Shown here one piece after another: positions 1 through 12,100 of a stretch of 64,000 nucleotides of DNA (positions are counted from its first letter, which is position 1; each line of letters begins with the position of its first letter). This DNA is from Heliopora coerulea (taxonomy: Eukaryota > Cnidaria > Anthozoa > Scleralcyonacea > Helioporidae). The stretch is from contig JASJOG010000068.1 in NCBI GenBank assembly GCA_030142905.1, forward strand, positions 1,456,001 through 1,520,000, read 5' to 3'. A model generated the notes under the pieces. The model was not told where the DNA came from. It saw only the letters and a program-made list of their open reading frames with translations, and did no database searches. The translations under genes and the position numbers were made by a program.

Positions 1-1213
1 ACTTAGACAAGTTTTTTTCAATTTATAAGGCATCTGTAAATGATTATGGTCAGATAAGTATTCCACAAGACATAATGTACTTAGAATACCTAGAAAGTCA
101 TTTCTCTATGTAATTTCCACTTAATGCTATCTCCTAAATCCAAAATGATTGATTTATATCCAGCATTTTTAAACTTTTTACTTACATTAAGGCAGTGTCA
201 AGCCATTTCAAACCCCGACTTAAAAACAGGTCAACCATTTGAACGCTCTACAGCAAGATAAGGAAATTGACAAGGGAAAATTATGAAACAGTTTTTATGT
301 GGACTGGTTCAAACCATAAAATTAAAGAACTTCCACAAAAAACGTCATTACCTCCCCCTCATTTGCTTGTCCACCAAATGTCATTGTACCTAATTGAGTG
401 TCCACCATCTTGTTGCTGTTTGCAGCACAGTTTGCTTTGAGAAAGATACATCAGTTTACTTTAGTATTTGCTTACTTTCAAATACATGCAGAACCACCTT
501 TAAACCATTTTGCTCATTGCTATACAACAATTACCTTTGTTCCTAAGACTAAGACCTATTGTTACTGCAAATATATCACACTTTCTAAGAAAAGCTTTAC
601 TTCTCCATGGAAAGAAGCCGAAGGATTTCATGCTTTGCCTTAAGTTCTGCATGCATAGCCTTTTAAAAGCTACACATAACGTTTACCTTTTGCAATTTAG
701 TAAAACCAATCACTGCTGTAGAAAAATATGAGGACAGGTTATTATGTGATTATTCCGTGGTCGGAGGTGGGAATAAGGAGGTATGGAAACAAGAAAGTGT
801 AGCTGGTATTTTCTTGTGTTTTCTTGGGGCTATTTTAGTCAGGAAGTCTTGGTTTAAGCCCGTACGTCTAGCTGGAACTTTTTAAAAAAATCTATCGCAT
901 CGCCAAAGCATGACGAGAAAAGCACATGCAAACGCTCAACCAAAGGCTCAAAGTCCACAGAAAATGTAGCAAATCCTGCAAGCTTCGACTTTCCAACGCA
1001 GATGATCAGGCTTTTTAAATTCTGATCCAGTAAGAAGCGAGTACTTTATTAAGGTTTTAACATGCGGAATCTTCGCACGGGATGTGAAGAAACAGCATTG
1101 CAGGGTAGAGATGAAATCAGGATGTTATTTAAACACTAAGCAAAGCTTTTTTCGGCGATTCCTGAATTGTATGCAAAGGTTATGTACCGTGACCGAGGGG
1201 TTTAAGCGATATA
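1..1213. other. intergenic, no gene recognised
   Basis: I see no coding signature on either strand. The open frames are short, with no recognisable domain or paired splice sites. The stretch is AT-rich and ends at a small palindromic MITE. Confidence 0.4.
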
Positions 1214-1320
1214 TTAACCTTATTCCTACGGGGGGTCAATATGACCCCCACCTATGTTTCAGACCTATATTTCAGACCCCTATGCAGGGGTCTGAAATAG
1301 CCTGTGGTGAATAGGGTTAA
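1214..1320. repeat. piggyBac-like MITE with nested hairpins
   Basis: The element is bounded by TTAA on both sides, with inverted ends TTAACCTTATTC (left) and, read on the other strand, TTAACCCTATTC (right). Inside are two further palindromes: GGGGGTCA/TGACCCCC, and a 13-base arm pair beginning ATTTCAGACCCCT around a 4-base loop. A TTAA target with CCCTnnTTC-type ends is typical of piggyBac-derived MITEs. There is no coding capacity. Two other families in this window (31675-31772; 50221-50312 and 50387-50476) share the TTAACCC end. Confidence 0.6.
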
Positions 1321-1380
1321 CCTGAGGGCAAAGCCTGAAGTTTGATATATCACTTAAAAAACTCAATAATTCACTAAGAA

Positions 1381-1650
1381 AACACAATAGATTTTGGCTA
1401 CCAATTAGTGTGCTGTAAATCAAACACAGAATGCTAATTAGAATTATGAACTTCTCCCTTCACTTTTCATGGTTAAAATTTAACTAAAACTTCAAAATAA
1501 ACAGTAAATATGGCCATTTAAATGTATTCTTATTTTAAGAATGATACAATATTCATGTCCGATCTGTATGGGATTTACTATGGTTTGTAAGGTAAATCCC
1601 ATACAGATTGGCCGCTCATATTGTATTGATCACTTAAACACCAAGATCAA
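1381..1650. repeat. interspersed repeat, copy 1 (paired with 50101-50590)
   Basis: The block has recognisable stretches in common with 50101-50590, including TATGGCCATTTAAAT, a CTAATTAG-type palindrome and a terminal stem-loop whose arms contain TGTATGGGATTTAC and GTAAATCCCATACA (about 1565-1610). The outer arms ATACAATAT and ATATTGTAT extend the fold. It is probably an old non-autonomous DNA transposon. The 50 kb copy carries two piggyBac-like MITEs that are absent here. Confidence 0.55.
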
Positions 1651-2280
1651 GGTATATAACTGACTAATATCATCGTTGATGAAGTTTCAATAGAAGTATT
1701 TAAGTTGGCTGAAAAGCATATAGAAATGGCAAAATTTCGGCTGGAAGAACATGAATATCTTAATGAGGTTGATAAGTTATCAATCTCTGGAGAACAAAAG
1801 AAACTGAGCCAATGATGATATAATTATATATAAGACCATGGGGGAAAAATGTCCTGAGGCCACCCATAAATTACAAACCCATCTTATGACAATAATGGTA
1901 CTACAGTGACAATACACCATTTTCCATTGATGAATTTATTAAGTTAAAGCCATACGGTCATAATCATGCTACACAAATATAATACATCAGTAAGTGAGCT
2001 GATTACCATTAAACTGTACATTTATAACAGAAATTCAATCTTTATCTGGTCAGATAGGCATAAATAACATTAACAACTATTATGAAATAAAATAAGACTT
2101 TGGTCATTAATACATTTCATCTTTTTATAACCTATTGTTCATTGATCGAAACTGAAAAAACCCATTTAGTTTCAAGAGACACTACCATTCTTTTAATGCA
2201 TATACAACAGAATGCATTATACAATCTCACTGTCAAGTGTTGGCTTTTTCAGTCTTAGTTAATATTTCATGTTTTGGAAA
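1651..2280. other. 3' flank of the EFG1-like gene
   Basis: No gene was recognised. The stretch lies downstream of the minus-strand stop codon at 2281 and should hold its 3' UTR. The reverse complement of TTTATT near 1932 could give a polyadenylation hexamer, but it is distant and only one of several possibilities. Confidence 0.3.
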
Positions 2281-4343
2281 TCAGTCCACATTAGCTGGGT
2301 TGCCTGAAGTATCCATAAAGAAATCATCATCAGCTAGGCTGGTTTTAAAATCATCTTTATCGGGACCTAAAACAAAAGGCAAAGGAATGTAATGTCTGCT
2401 TATCAGTTTACCTGTCTTTCTTACCATCTTTCTTTCTTCCTTCCTTCCTTCTTAATCCCACTACACCCTTCATTCCAGTCTTCTCAAAACATTTGTGAAG
2501 AGAAAATCAGTGATGACTCAGAGGACCTACAGTACGTTAGTCTCACTGAAGGAATCAGGTTCTCTTACTTTATTCTTGGCCGTGCATATTTTCAACTTGG
2601 TTTCAAATGATGGCAGAAAAAGCTGTTATGCCTTCAAATATCAAACTTTTACCAGAACCATTTGAAAAAATCAGCTTTCTTTAGGAGTTGTTGAATTCAA
2701 ACAATTTTCCTTCAAGTAAATTAAATCATTGTCTCTTTATTGATACATAATTTTATGTACCTGTAAAAGCAGATTCAATCAATGAGAGATGGCTTAACTC
2801 TCTCAACTTTCTTGCAAGCACTTTCAGACAATTTTTCTTTGTCCTTTTTTTTGTTTTTATCATTCTTTGGTTGTTTTGTTCTTTGTTGTTTCATACAGTA
2901 ACTTACCAGAATTAGTACTTGTACCACTCTTTTTACCCATATGGATACTCAGCCTTGATAATTTTCCCTTCCTCTTAGTTTTTGGGGTAGCATCATCAAC
3001 ATTTTTACCAAATTTTGCCTGAGGTAACTCTCCAGCATCAACCTTTTCATTAATGTGTTCATACAACTCCTCTGGAAACACAAAAAGATACTTATCTTTT
3101 AAATGGGATGAAGTACCCTCAAGGGGATGGATGGTTGGAATCTTCTTGCAAGGACCTTTCTGACATATTGACCACTATACCTCCACAAACAAAATGCAAA
3201 CCAATACCCACAGAAACAATCAAATGTTGAAGAGTATATTTTACCTTGTTCACTGATAACATTTGGATTGGTATATGGATGGGTGGGAAACAAGGAAATA
3301 TATTTTCTGTCTCTTGGAAAGTACTGAAAGAACAGCATACAGGAAAGAGTGAATTGCTTCCCAATGTGAGTAAACAAGATTTTTAAAGGAACTTTTTATA
3401 TTACCTCAATATAATTTATATCCCTCTGAATTTTCTTTTGTAACTTTTCTAGTTCCTCCATTCTATTCACAAAAATTATAGATACACATTGTTGACAACA
3501 AATTGCATAATCTATATACGTAAAAAATGATTTGTGGAAGAATGCTATACCAACTAACATACCTATGTAGTCTATATAATGTAGAAACTTTAGCATCCAT
3601 TCTTCCACTTCTTCATGCACAAGGCTTCTTCATTTATCCATTATTTTGTTTGTTAATTTATTCATTTATTCACAATTGTCCAGTGATTGATTTTTGCGAC
3701 TACAAATACTATAATGTACTAAAACATTACTTCGTTTCTACCTTGTAGTACTTGGGGAACTTTTTAAATCTTTAGTTAGTGCTCGTTGTTGACGCCACAG
3801 TTTTCTTTTCTCTGCAACAGAGCAATTGATTGAAAATTACCAGTACAATTTTTGAGTTTTGTATTTCTGGTGTGGAACGAGGCCAGGATAACATACCAAA
3901 AAACTTCACCATTTTATATTTCTTAACCATTTTGGCATCTCTCTTGGACTGCTGCTCTTCTGCCAACGTGTTCTGCAATAAATCTAGCATTCTTTCCTGT
4001 GAAACACGGACGTTGGCCGGCAAATCGGGCTATAAACAAAGTATATACTTCCCTTTTATTTTTAACGTCCGTATTTAGCCCTTTAATACATCTCTAATCT
4101 GTATAAATAATCTCAAGGTAAACGTAGACATTCAATATTAGCTTTGGTGGGTCTGAGGCTGAGTGAGAATTTAAGACTGGTTAAAGTTAGTCCAATCCGT
4201 GGTTCACTTGCTGTAAATTTAATAAGCACTTAACGTACTCTATCTAAGAGTCTTTTGATACTTCTCATTCGTTGTTTCACCGATTTTGACTTTTTTTTCT
4301 TCGCATTTCCTCTTCTCTCATAGTCACGTTCGACGGACGCCAT
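2281..4343 (-). CDS. rRNA-processing protein EFG1-like
   Basis: This minus-strand gene encodes a small basic coiled-coil protein resembling EFG1, a nucleolar factor for 40S/18S rRNA maturation in yeast. Exons in order: 4343-4239 (Met-Ala-Ser start, lysine-rich, ends SIKRLLDR), 4029-3897 (LPANVRVSQERML ... KKYKMVKFF), about 3462-3405 (MEELEKLQKKIQRDINYIE), 3323-3245 (YFPRDRKYISLFP), 3071-2907 (basic, ending in NS) and 2366-2281 (acidic DDDFFMDTS tail, stop TGA). The KMVKFF and RKYISLFP motifs are EFG1-family hallmarks. Phases agree at four of five junctions. The 3897/3462 junction is off by one base, so a micro-exon, a different acceptor or a frameshift is hidden there. The gene is unrelated to the PARP cluster and probably marks its left border. 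Function is by homology only. Confidence 0.72.
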
Positions 4344-4741
4344 GTTGTTTCCCATTCGTTGCCTATGTCATTCTAACAGATAGCCCTATGTGACCAGGAG
4401 TAACCCTCTTATCCCTTTTTAACCTTGTGTGTGATCTTGTAAACAATTATCCCGTTGACATTAAAAGCTTGTACATGTTTGAACTCCAGGTTACAGGAAG
4501 AAGTCTTGCCAGAGCACTCTAAGAACTCCACAGAATTAAAGTAGAGAGATAAAATTGCCCATATTTTTTATTTTTATATCTAATGGACAAGTGATTTGGA
4601 CCAACTTTAACCAACATTGACCCGGTTAAACCACAATCCCATCTCTCTACTTCCGGGCAGGAAGTAGTTCTGTTAAACTGACACTGCAGTCACGTAAGTG
4701 CGCTGTTGTTCCAGTTCTGATCAGGACTTCTCGAACTTTAC

Positions 4742-4755
4742 TTTCACTTTCTTTC
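4742..4755. promoter_or_regulatory. ISRE/IRF-like element upstream of gene A
   Basis: TTTCACTTTCTTTC reads GAAAGAAAGTGAAA on the other strand, a tandem GAAA array matching IRF-type GAAANNGAAA sites. A second A-rich IRF-like match (GAAAACCGAAA) follows about 10 bases downstream, and a palindromic ETS-like ACTTCCGGGCAGGAAGT lies about 90 bases upstream. The same TTTCNNTTTC core stands before A2, B and C. The start site of gene A is not visible, so linking this element to A is inference; it also lies upstream of the divergent EFG1-like gene. Confidence 0.4.
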
Positions 4756-6178
4756 ACCTTCAGAAAACCGAAATGAAGTTGGTCGATGGACGATCAATTC
4801 CGTCCAGTGACGTCGTAATAACATGCAGATTCATGGCAATGAGAAGGACATTTAAACCATTGGGTACTCTGACTTGTCTCGAGCCATAAACCTTTAGAAC
4901 CACTCAGCATCTGGAACGTTATGAGGAAGTATAACGGTAATGTAATAGCAAAGATTTTTATTACACAGTTATACTATTTCTAGACATTGATGAAATTCAT
5001 TGTAAAACGTGTTACACCACGGAGCACAAAATAAAGTCTCAAAGCCTGTTGATTAAACTTTTCTGGATTGTAAGAGTATTGACAACTTGTACATCTACGC
5101 TTGCCAATGGTGACAGGGTTGTAACTTATGAGCACCAACATTTAGAATTCATATCTAGTCGTTACCACAAAGCCGTGAGTCAGACCAACGTACCACTATC
5201 GATTTGTCGAGGCATAAATCATAAGCAATCAATGAATCAGGTTTTTTTATTGTGTCCAGCTTGTTTTTCAATGTTTCACAACCATTGGATAACTACATGT
5301 ATTCCAGTCATGTAAAGAATACATTATTGTTGATTTTGTTCTGCCATGCTCCTGAGTTATGTGATGTGGACATTATGCTGTACATTCACTATTAAAACTG
5401 ACCAGTTACAAATGACTGTCAAGAAGCCTTTCTTGTTGGTCAGATTCAGTTTTTCATCTATTCTGGGTGGACAATTGTCTGACATCTAAACCAGTATTTT
5501 GTGCCCTGTACAAATGTTGAAAGCATTTGGAGTTCTGAACAAAATTATTTGATGGAATCTTGAGTCACAGGCATAAATCCTTGCAGTATAAGGGTGTACC
5601 CCTCATTTGGCTGATGGTAATATATAACACAAAATATCTCCTCACTTTTTGCAGGTAAAGAGAGCAAAATGGGTATTATCAGGCCAGTTATATAGTTCAG
5701 TATACTCTTTTTGTGGACATCAAATGTTAAGCCATCTCTTCTGTATCTTAGTCTGTTTTAAAAAATGTGAGTTGCTTGTAGCAATTTAGTTGAAAGCATC
5801 CACAACAAACATTTTGATTGATGCTTGTCTGATTATTCCAAGTACAAGTTGTGTTGTGCTTTGTGATTCTGTGTAAAAGTTAAAAAAAAATCCCAAGAGT
5901 TTCTAGAGTGGATTGTGTTTTTAGACTTGCAATGGTGCATAGTGAAACATTCATTTTTCCCTCACCAGTTTCAGGTTGCCCTGATATCATGTGAATGAGA
6001 TCAAACTTTATCATCAGAAGTAATCAGGAGTACTAAAATTGCCATGTGTTTATCTGCAGAGGCTACAGAGCTCTGGACAAGCAAAAGAGTGAAAAGAAAT
6101 AGGTTGCTGGCTCAGGCAACATAGTACCAGTATTTAAAAGTTGATTATCTGGTTACAAAAACATCAGATATTACACAG
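4756..6178. other. probable 5' region / intron of gene A
   Basis: No convincing coding exon was found. A CUE-like first exon like those of genes B, C and D was looked for and not seen. A possible donor (AACG|GTAATG near 4935) could end a non-coding first exon, but nothing confirms it. Confidence 0.3.
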
Positions 6179-6192
6179 TTTTACAAATCATC

Positions 6193-9100
6193 ATGTCAAA
6201 ATTTTATGGCAAACCAGGACAGTTATCACCAACTGCAAAAAGTTGGGAAGAGAGACTGAAGTCACAAGACTGGTTAAGCTCAGAACAAACTAATCCAAAT
6301 CCAACAAAGAAAGACAATATACTTGTAAAAGTCAAGAACCAAAATGAATATGAAGAAAAAATGCTTCTTGTGTCAGGATTGAATGAAAGAACAACCACTG
6401 ATGCTTTGTGGAATTATTTGAAAGAGAGGACTGGTACAGATGTAGAAAGAGTGGTATTCCTAGGACAAGGGAAAGCAGTTGTAGATCTAAGCAGCACTCC
6501 AGGTAATGTACCAATGAAGGATGGATTTAATGCTTACTGGTAATTATGTTGGTTCAATCCGTTTCTGAAAGAAAATGCATGCATTAATTGGATCATATCA
6601 TTCCTGAAGATTACTCCATTTAGCCAGGCTGGTGATCTCATCATATTCCTTGTTTTAAAACTGCTTACTTTACCATCTGGAGTGAGGTTATAGACCACTG
6701 GAAGTAAGTTTGTAAAACTCATGAAAATAAGTATTGTCAGTGATGATGTAATTCTCAAACCTTTCTTCAATTTGATTGACTGTATATGATTAACAGCCAT
6801 ATATGGCTAGCAACCAGAGTGGTTGGATCCAGGTTTGATGGTATGACTCTATAACTCTGCATGCAGCTGCTATTTTTGGACTCTAAACTCAGACGAACAA
6901 TCTGGACTGGCTAAAGAATCTAAATGAAATTAATCAATGTTTTTCACTTGTTCAGGACTTTGGGAATTATTGAGTAATGTTTAACTCAGATAAATACTTG
7001 TCAGATTGACAATGCTGACATCATCAGCTCACTTTACTGTTGACAAGCTCAAATTGTGAGAAGTACTGGGGTTGATGTTTTTTTTAGATTTCCAAAATCT
7101 TGTGTGGACAAAGTTAGATGGAATGCAAATTTCTGTAGAAAGAATTTGTGCTTGCAACAGTGTCATGGTCAGTGGCCTTTGCCCTCAAGTTACTAGGGAT
7201 GATATTTTGTTGTATTTTGAGAATATTCGCTGTAGTGGTGGAGGCAATGTTGAAGATGTAGAGATATATAAGGAAACTCAGTGTGCAGTAGTCATATTTG
7301 GGAATTCACAAAGTAAGTAAATGTACACAGTAATTATTGGTATTTAAACCACTGATAATTAAAACTTTAAGACACATGTATTAGTAAATCAGGTCAATGC
7401 ATCAATGCATGTAAAGGGATAAGAAGGCTTCTCTGACAATATATGTTTGGTAACAGACTATAAGTCACTGAACATAAGTTGCACTGGGGAACATATTGAT
7501 TTAGAATTGCAAAACATGTTTCAATTATTGAATAAGAATAATCTCTGAATATACTGCATATGGTTTTATCTTTTTGTGCATTACTTTAATGGCAATCACC
7601 TTTTACTTTGACTTTAGTAAATAATGGTAATAATTTAAATTAATAAAATACTGTATGACAATTTAGTTACCTCACATTTACTGTTGCTATTGACTTTTTG
7701 TGATATGAGGGAACTTAAATTAAACCAAATTTCAACAATGACTTAATTTACATAAAACCGTATTTCCCAAAAATTATGTGATACAAATTTAGTAATACAA
7801 ATTTTTATCTGGATTGCCAGAAAATTATTCATTGTATAATTGGCAGGCTCATAATTTACTGCCAGCAATGAATGAATGTAACTAACATTTATTACTTGTT
7901 ACATATTGTCAGGAGTGGCACCAGGGGGGAAAGGGGGTTACAGCCCCCCGGTTGGGAAACCTTAGTCCCCCCTGTTGGGGGAAAATTAACAGTTTGTTGG
8001 GGAATTGTGTTGATGATGACAAATTTATCTGTTGTACAAACTACAAATACTTGTTATTGATTCATCCAAAAAAGATAAGACTCTTTTATTCTTATCAAAT
8101 CTAAAAATAAACTGCTTCTAGAGAGTTATTGCAATCATCCTTGCAAAAAAAATAACATGTTTTTGACCTTCAAATAAAGAGATTATGAAGAGGACATGGT
8201 CTCAGCCCCCTTGTTTAGCCCCCTTGTCAGGGACATTAGCCCCTGCATCATTGAATTCCTGGTGCCACCCCTGCATACTGTATCCCATGTGCAAACACAT
8301 ATTTTGAATGGGTACTTTAAAATGAACTGTTACAGTGAAGAACTTTCAACAGTTACAGTGAGGATCTTTCAGAGGGAAACCATTCACATTTAGAAAACTT
8401 CAACAGTTTCCCTCTGTGTCATGTTGTTGATGCATAAAAGTGTGATGAAACAGGAAACTAAGCAATCTCTCCTGAGGTCTTTTTTGAATATTTGTTACAT
8501 CTAAACACAACATGAAAATGTTATCATTGATGTTTAATTAAAAGTCGGCTACAACTAGTTTTTCCACTTCGCGTTTTTCTAGTTTAAATTACTTCATTCG
8601 TTCTTCTGTCAAAGTACAGACTTGGGTCAAACAATTTCCTGTTTGTTCCGTATACATGCCAATATGGCCATTTGTGTTCCAAACATTCTTAATACAGGTA
8701 ATTACTTGCTGCTACCCGAAGAAAATTTTGAACCTTAAGTACAGTGTCCTAAGGCAGTCATTTTGAAATCATTTTCATAAAAGTGAAGATTATATTTTCC
8801 TATTATCATCGATTCTCACTGCAGTAATGGTTCGTATAATTATTTCTAATAGTTGCCGACAGAGTGGCTAGCAAGAGACATTTTTTAAATGGCAACCGCT
8901 TATTCGTGGAAAAGTACTTTCCCCAAATTGACTTTCAAGGCCCAGCAACGGACAAAAGCGTTTATTGTACACAGAAGGATGAACTGCACAAAGATATCAT
9001 CATGCAGTTTATTATGAGTGGTGGCTATGCTCACGAACTAAAAACCAAACTGAATGTGCTTGCAGCTAGAATTCAGTGGAGTCCAACCTGTGATGTAAAG

Positions 9101-12100
9101 AAAATATGGGAAATGGCTGACTCGGCATATTTAAACCAATGGGCATGCAGTTACCAGGCAGTTGTTCATGGATTCCTTGATCAGTTTGAAGCATTTACTA
9201 TTCCTGTTGAAAACGGAATAAGCCGTGCCGTAGATGAAGCTTTACCACAGTTGGCAGAGATTCTACCTAAAGAAAAAGCGCTTTGCAAGAATGACGAGAG
9301 CAAGCAGGAACTTTTGGTGGGATGTTTGAAAAGTCAGAAAGAAAATGTGTCCGAGTCAGTTCAGAAGTTTTTGGAAATTGTCAAGAAAGAAATATACAAA
9401 AAAGAAACAATCACAATCACCAGCCCTGAACGTATGCTCCTTCTAAAGAAGATTGGATTCGTGGATAAAATTATGGACCAACATTCAGAACTTGAAGCAG
9501 TTTTGTGTGAAGAGAAACGTGAACTTTTTATGGAGGGACCATGTGAAGAATTCACCGATGCAATAAACGAATACTTCAGTATTATGAGTGAAGTTATTGA
9601 AGAAACCTATGCGCTGCCATATACGAATATTGGAAAAGTTGTTAAGAGTGAACAAGGGCATAAGTACCTTTCTGAAATAATGGTACAAGAGAAGGTTTCA
9701 GCGATCATTTTTCCGCAAAAAGGCAATGCCATCAGAATTGTCGCGACAAATTTTGACGAATTTGAGGAAGCGAAAAAATGTCTACGAAATTCCATGAAAT
9801 GGTTCAAAGTGTCGTTTGGATCAGAAAATTCATTCGCTATAGAAGGTAAAAAGTGGCAAGAACTTTTCATGAGGCTGAAAGAAGAACAACTTTTAGAGAT
9901 ATGTGTCGAGATGTCGACGTCTTCAGTTGTTTTATATGGTGTTTCCGAGAGTGTGGTCGACGCCAAAAAGGAAGTCGAAAATTTTATTGAAGTGGAGGGG
10001 ATACAGAGCGAGAGCCTAGAAGTTCCAAAAGGCATGGTGCGGTTTTTAAAAGAGCAGTTTTTTGAAAGAGTGAAAGTCATAGAAGAGAGACTGAAATACA
10101 GTCGCGTCTCTATCAAGATTTCCCAGTCAAGTCAATCTTTATTTTTAAAGGGAACCAAAGAGGGTCTTGCCAAGTGCAAAGTACATCTCTTTGAACTATA
10201 CGAGAGAATCGTGACTGCAAGAAAAGAATTTTCGTCACCCGGTTTGGCAAAGCTTTTTTACGGAGACAAAGGACAGCAACATCTAAGGTTCGTCGAAACG
10301 GAGAAGAACGTCATTATTGAAGTAATTGAAACGAGCGCGAAACATAGCAAAGTCGTACAAAATATGGTACAAGACCGTCAAAAGGAAAAAGCGGTCATGA
10401 GTCAACCGAATGCGGTAGGTTCCAGTGTAAACTGCACATCTCCGTCTGGGTACTGCAATTTCTCCACAAAGGAAAGCCTCGAAGTGTATTTAAACTTTGG
10501 AAATATAACTAACGAAAAGGTAAATGAAACCTTTCTTCTACCAATTCCTGTCGATGGCCAGAAATCGCTATACAAGTACTGTACTTCTTGAAGCTACATC
10601 TGTATTATCCCCGACGTCAGTTGCCTTTAGTTACGAGCGTTACGCAGTTTGTTCTAACTGGGACGGTCGCCAAGGATATGTGGAAAGGTTCGGGGAAATG
10701 CGAAAATTTTCGAAGTATAAGATTCATTAGAATAATAATCAATAACCAAGGTCTCAGTAAGGTTTCACTCTTGCGGCCAGAAGATTTATGCCACTGGGAC
10801 GCGCAATAAAAATTACAATAGGCGGCAGTATTCTTTCTAAAATAAGTCGGCTTATTCATAATTGTATTTAGTGGAAACTTAGTCGAGTATCAATGCAAAT
10901 GCTGCATTCTGATTGGCTACGCTACTCGCTATCTCTTCGTAGATAGATAGCGAGTAGCGAAAATGGCTTCCGTCTCTCGGTTTCGTGAAGTGTCTGAAGA
11001 CGAAATAGAATGCTTACTTGAAAGTGCGATCCCAGAGAAGACGAAAAATGTTCTTTGCAAAGTGTTTCTACTAAAACGATTAGATTATTCGCTCTCGATT
11101 TCTATGACCTCATAGAAATCTCGAGCTCATAATCTAATTGTATGTAGTATATTAAATTTACAGCATTACATTCTTCACATACATGCGAAGGAACTGTGTT
11201 TACTTTGAGAACTTAATGTCCTCAAGTTTAGGCAAAGATATTTGAATTTTGGCTTATTCAACTTCAGTTAAATTGTTTTTAAAAGTTTGTCGGGAAATTT
11301 CAAATTTTATTTTTAATTCGACGTGAACATCGTGGTTTTTTTTTAGGAACGTATGATGCCAGATTTTGAGACTGCAATACACGAAAAAGCTAGAGAAAAC
11401 GTGGCAACGAGAGCATCAGTGACTAGTGAATCGTTGACGCCAGACACCACGCCGCAGCCCGTACGCTTTAGGTCGTCTAACACACGAACAGAAGAGATCA
11501 TAACGCTTCATTTTTTTGCTCATTCGCAGCAGGATATCAACAGGTCTCTTGACGAAGTGAACAAATTTGTCAGAGACCACATAGGAACGAACACAATTGA
11601 GGAGGAGAAGATTTGCCACTTGCTCATGAAACATTTCTCCGAAGTGGAAAATTTGGAACGCGTTCATGATGTCTGTATCACGTGCCAACCACCTTCTGTG
11701 GTTGCTGTTTCAGGCATGAAATCCTCTGTCGATGCCTGCATATTTGAATTGTTGTCATTGATTAACCAGCATGGTGGAAAAGAGCTTGGACTGGGTCAGT
11801 TTTGGTGTACTTCGGACTATGCCGAATCAGCACAATTTCAGCAGCCTACCCTGCAGAACGAAGAAGTAAGGGTAGGGATTCTCGAAAAAGATGAAGTTTT
11901 TCATTGTGGTGAAAACCTTGTCAAGTGTGAATGGAATACAAAGAATCAGAAAACTGGTCAGGTATCAAAAACGACAAACCGTGATGGAGGTCAAAGTGCA
12001 GGTATTACAGCATTGACGCGTACAACAAGATTATTTAGACTTAAAGTTTTGTTGTTTCTTGTTACTCAAGCTATGTTGAGTTATCAGGACTTAGCAGAAC

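Noticed and set aside
1550..1640. Stem-loop considered as a possible small RNA precursor
   Set aside because: The same fold recurs in the repeat copy at 50101-50590, so it belongs to a transposable element.
9607..10116. 169-codon minus-strand frame inside the gene A KH exon
   Set aside because: It is the antisense shadow of a strongly conserved coding exon; it has no own motifs or splice signals.
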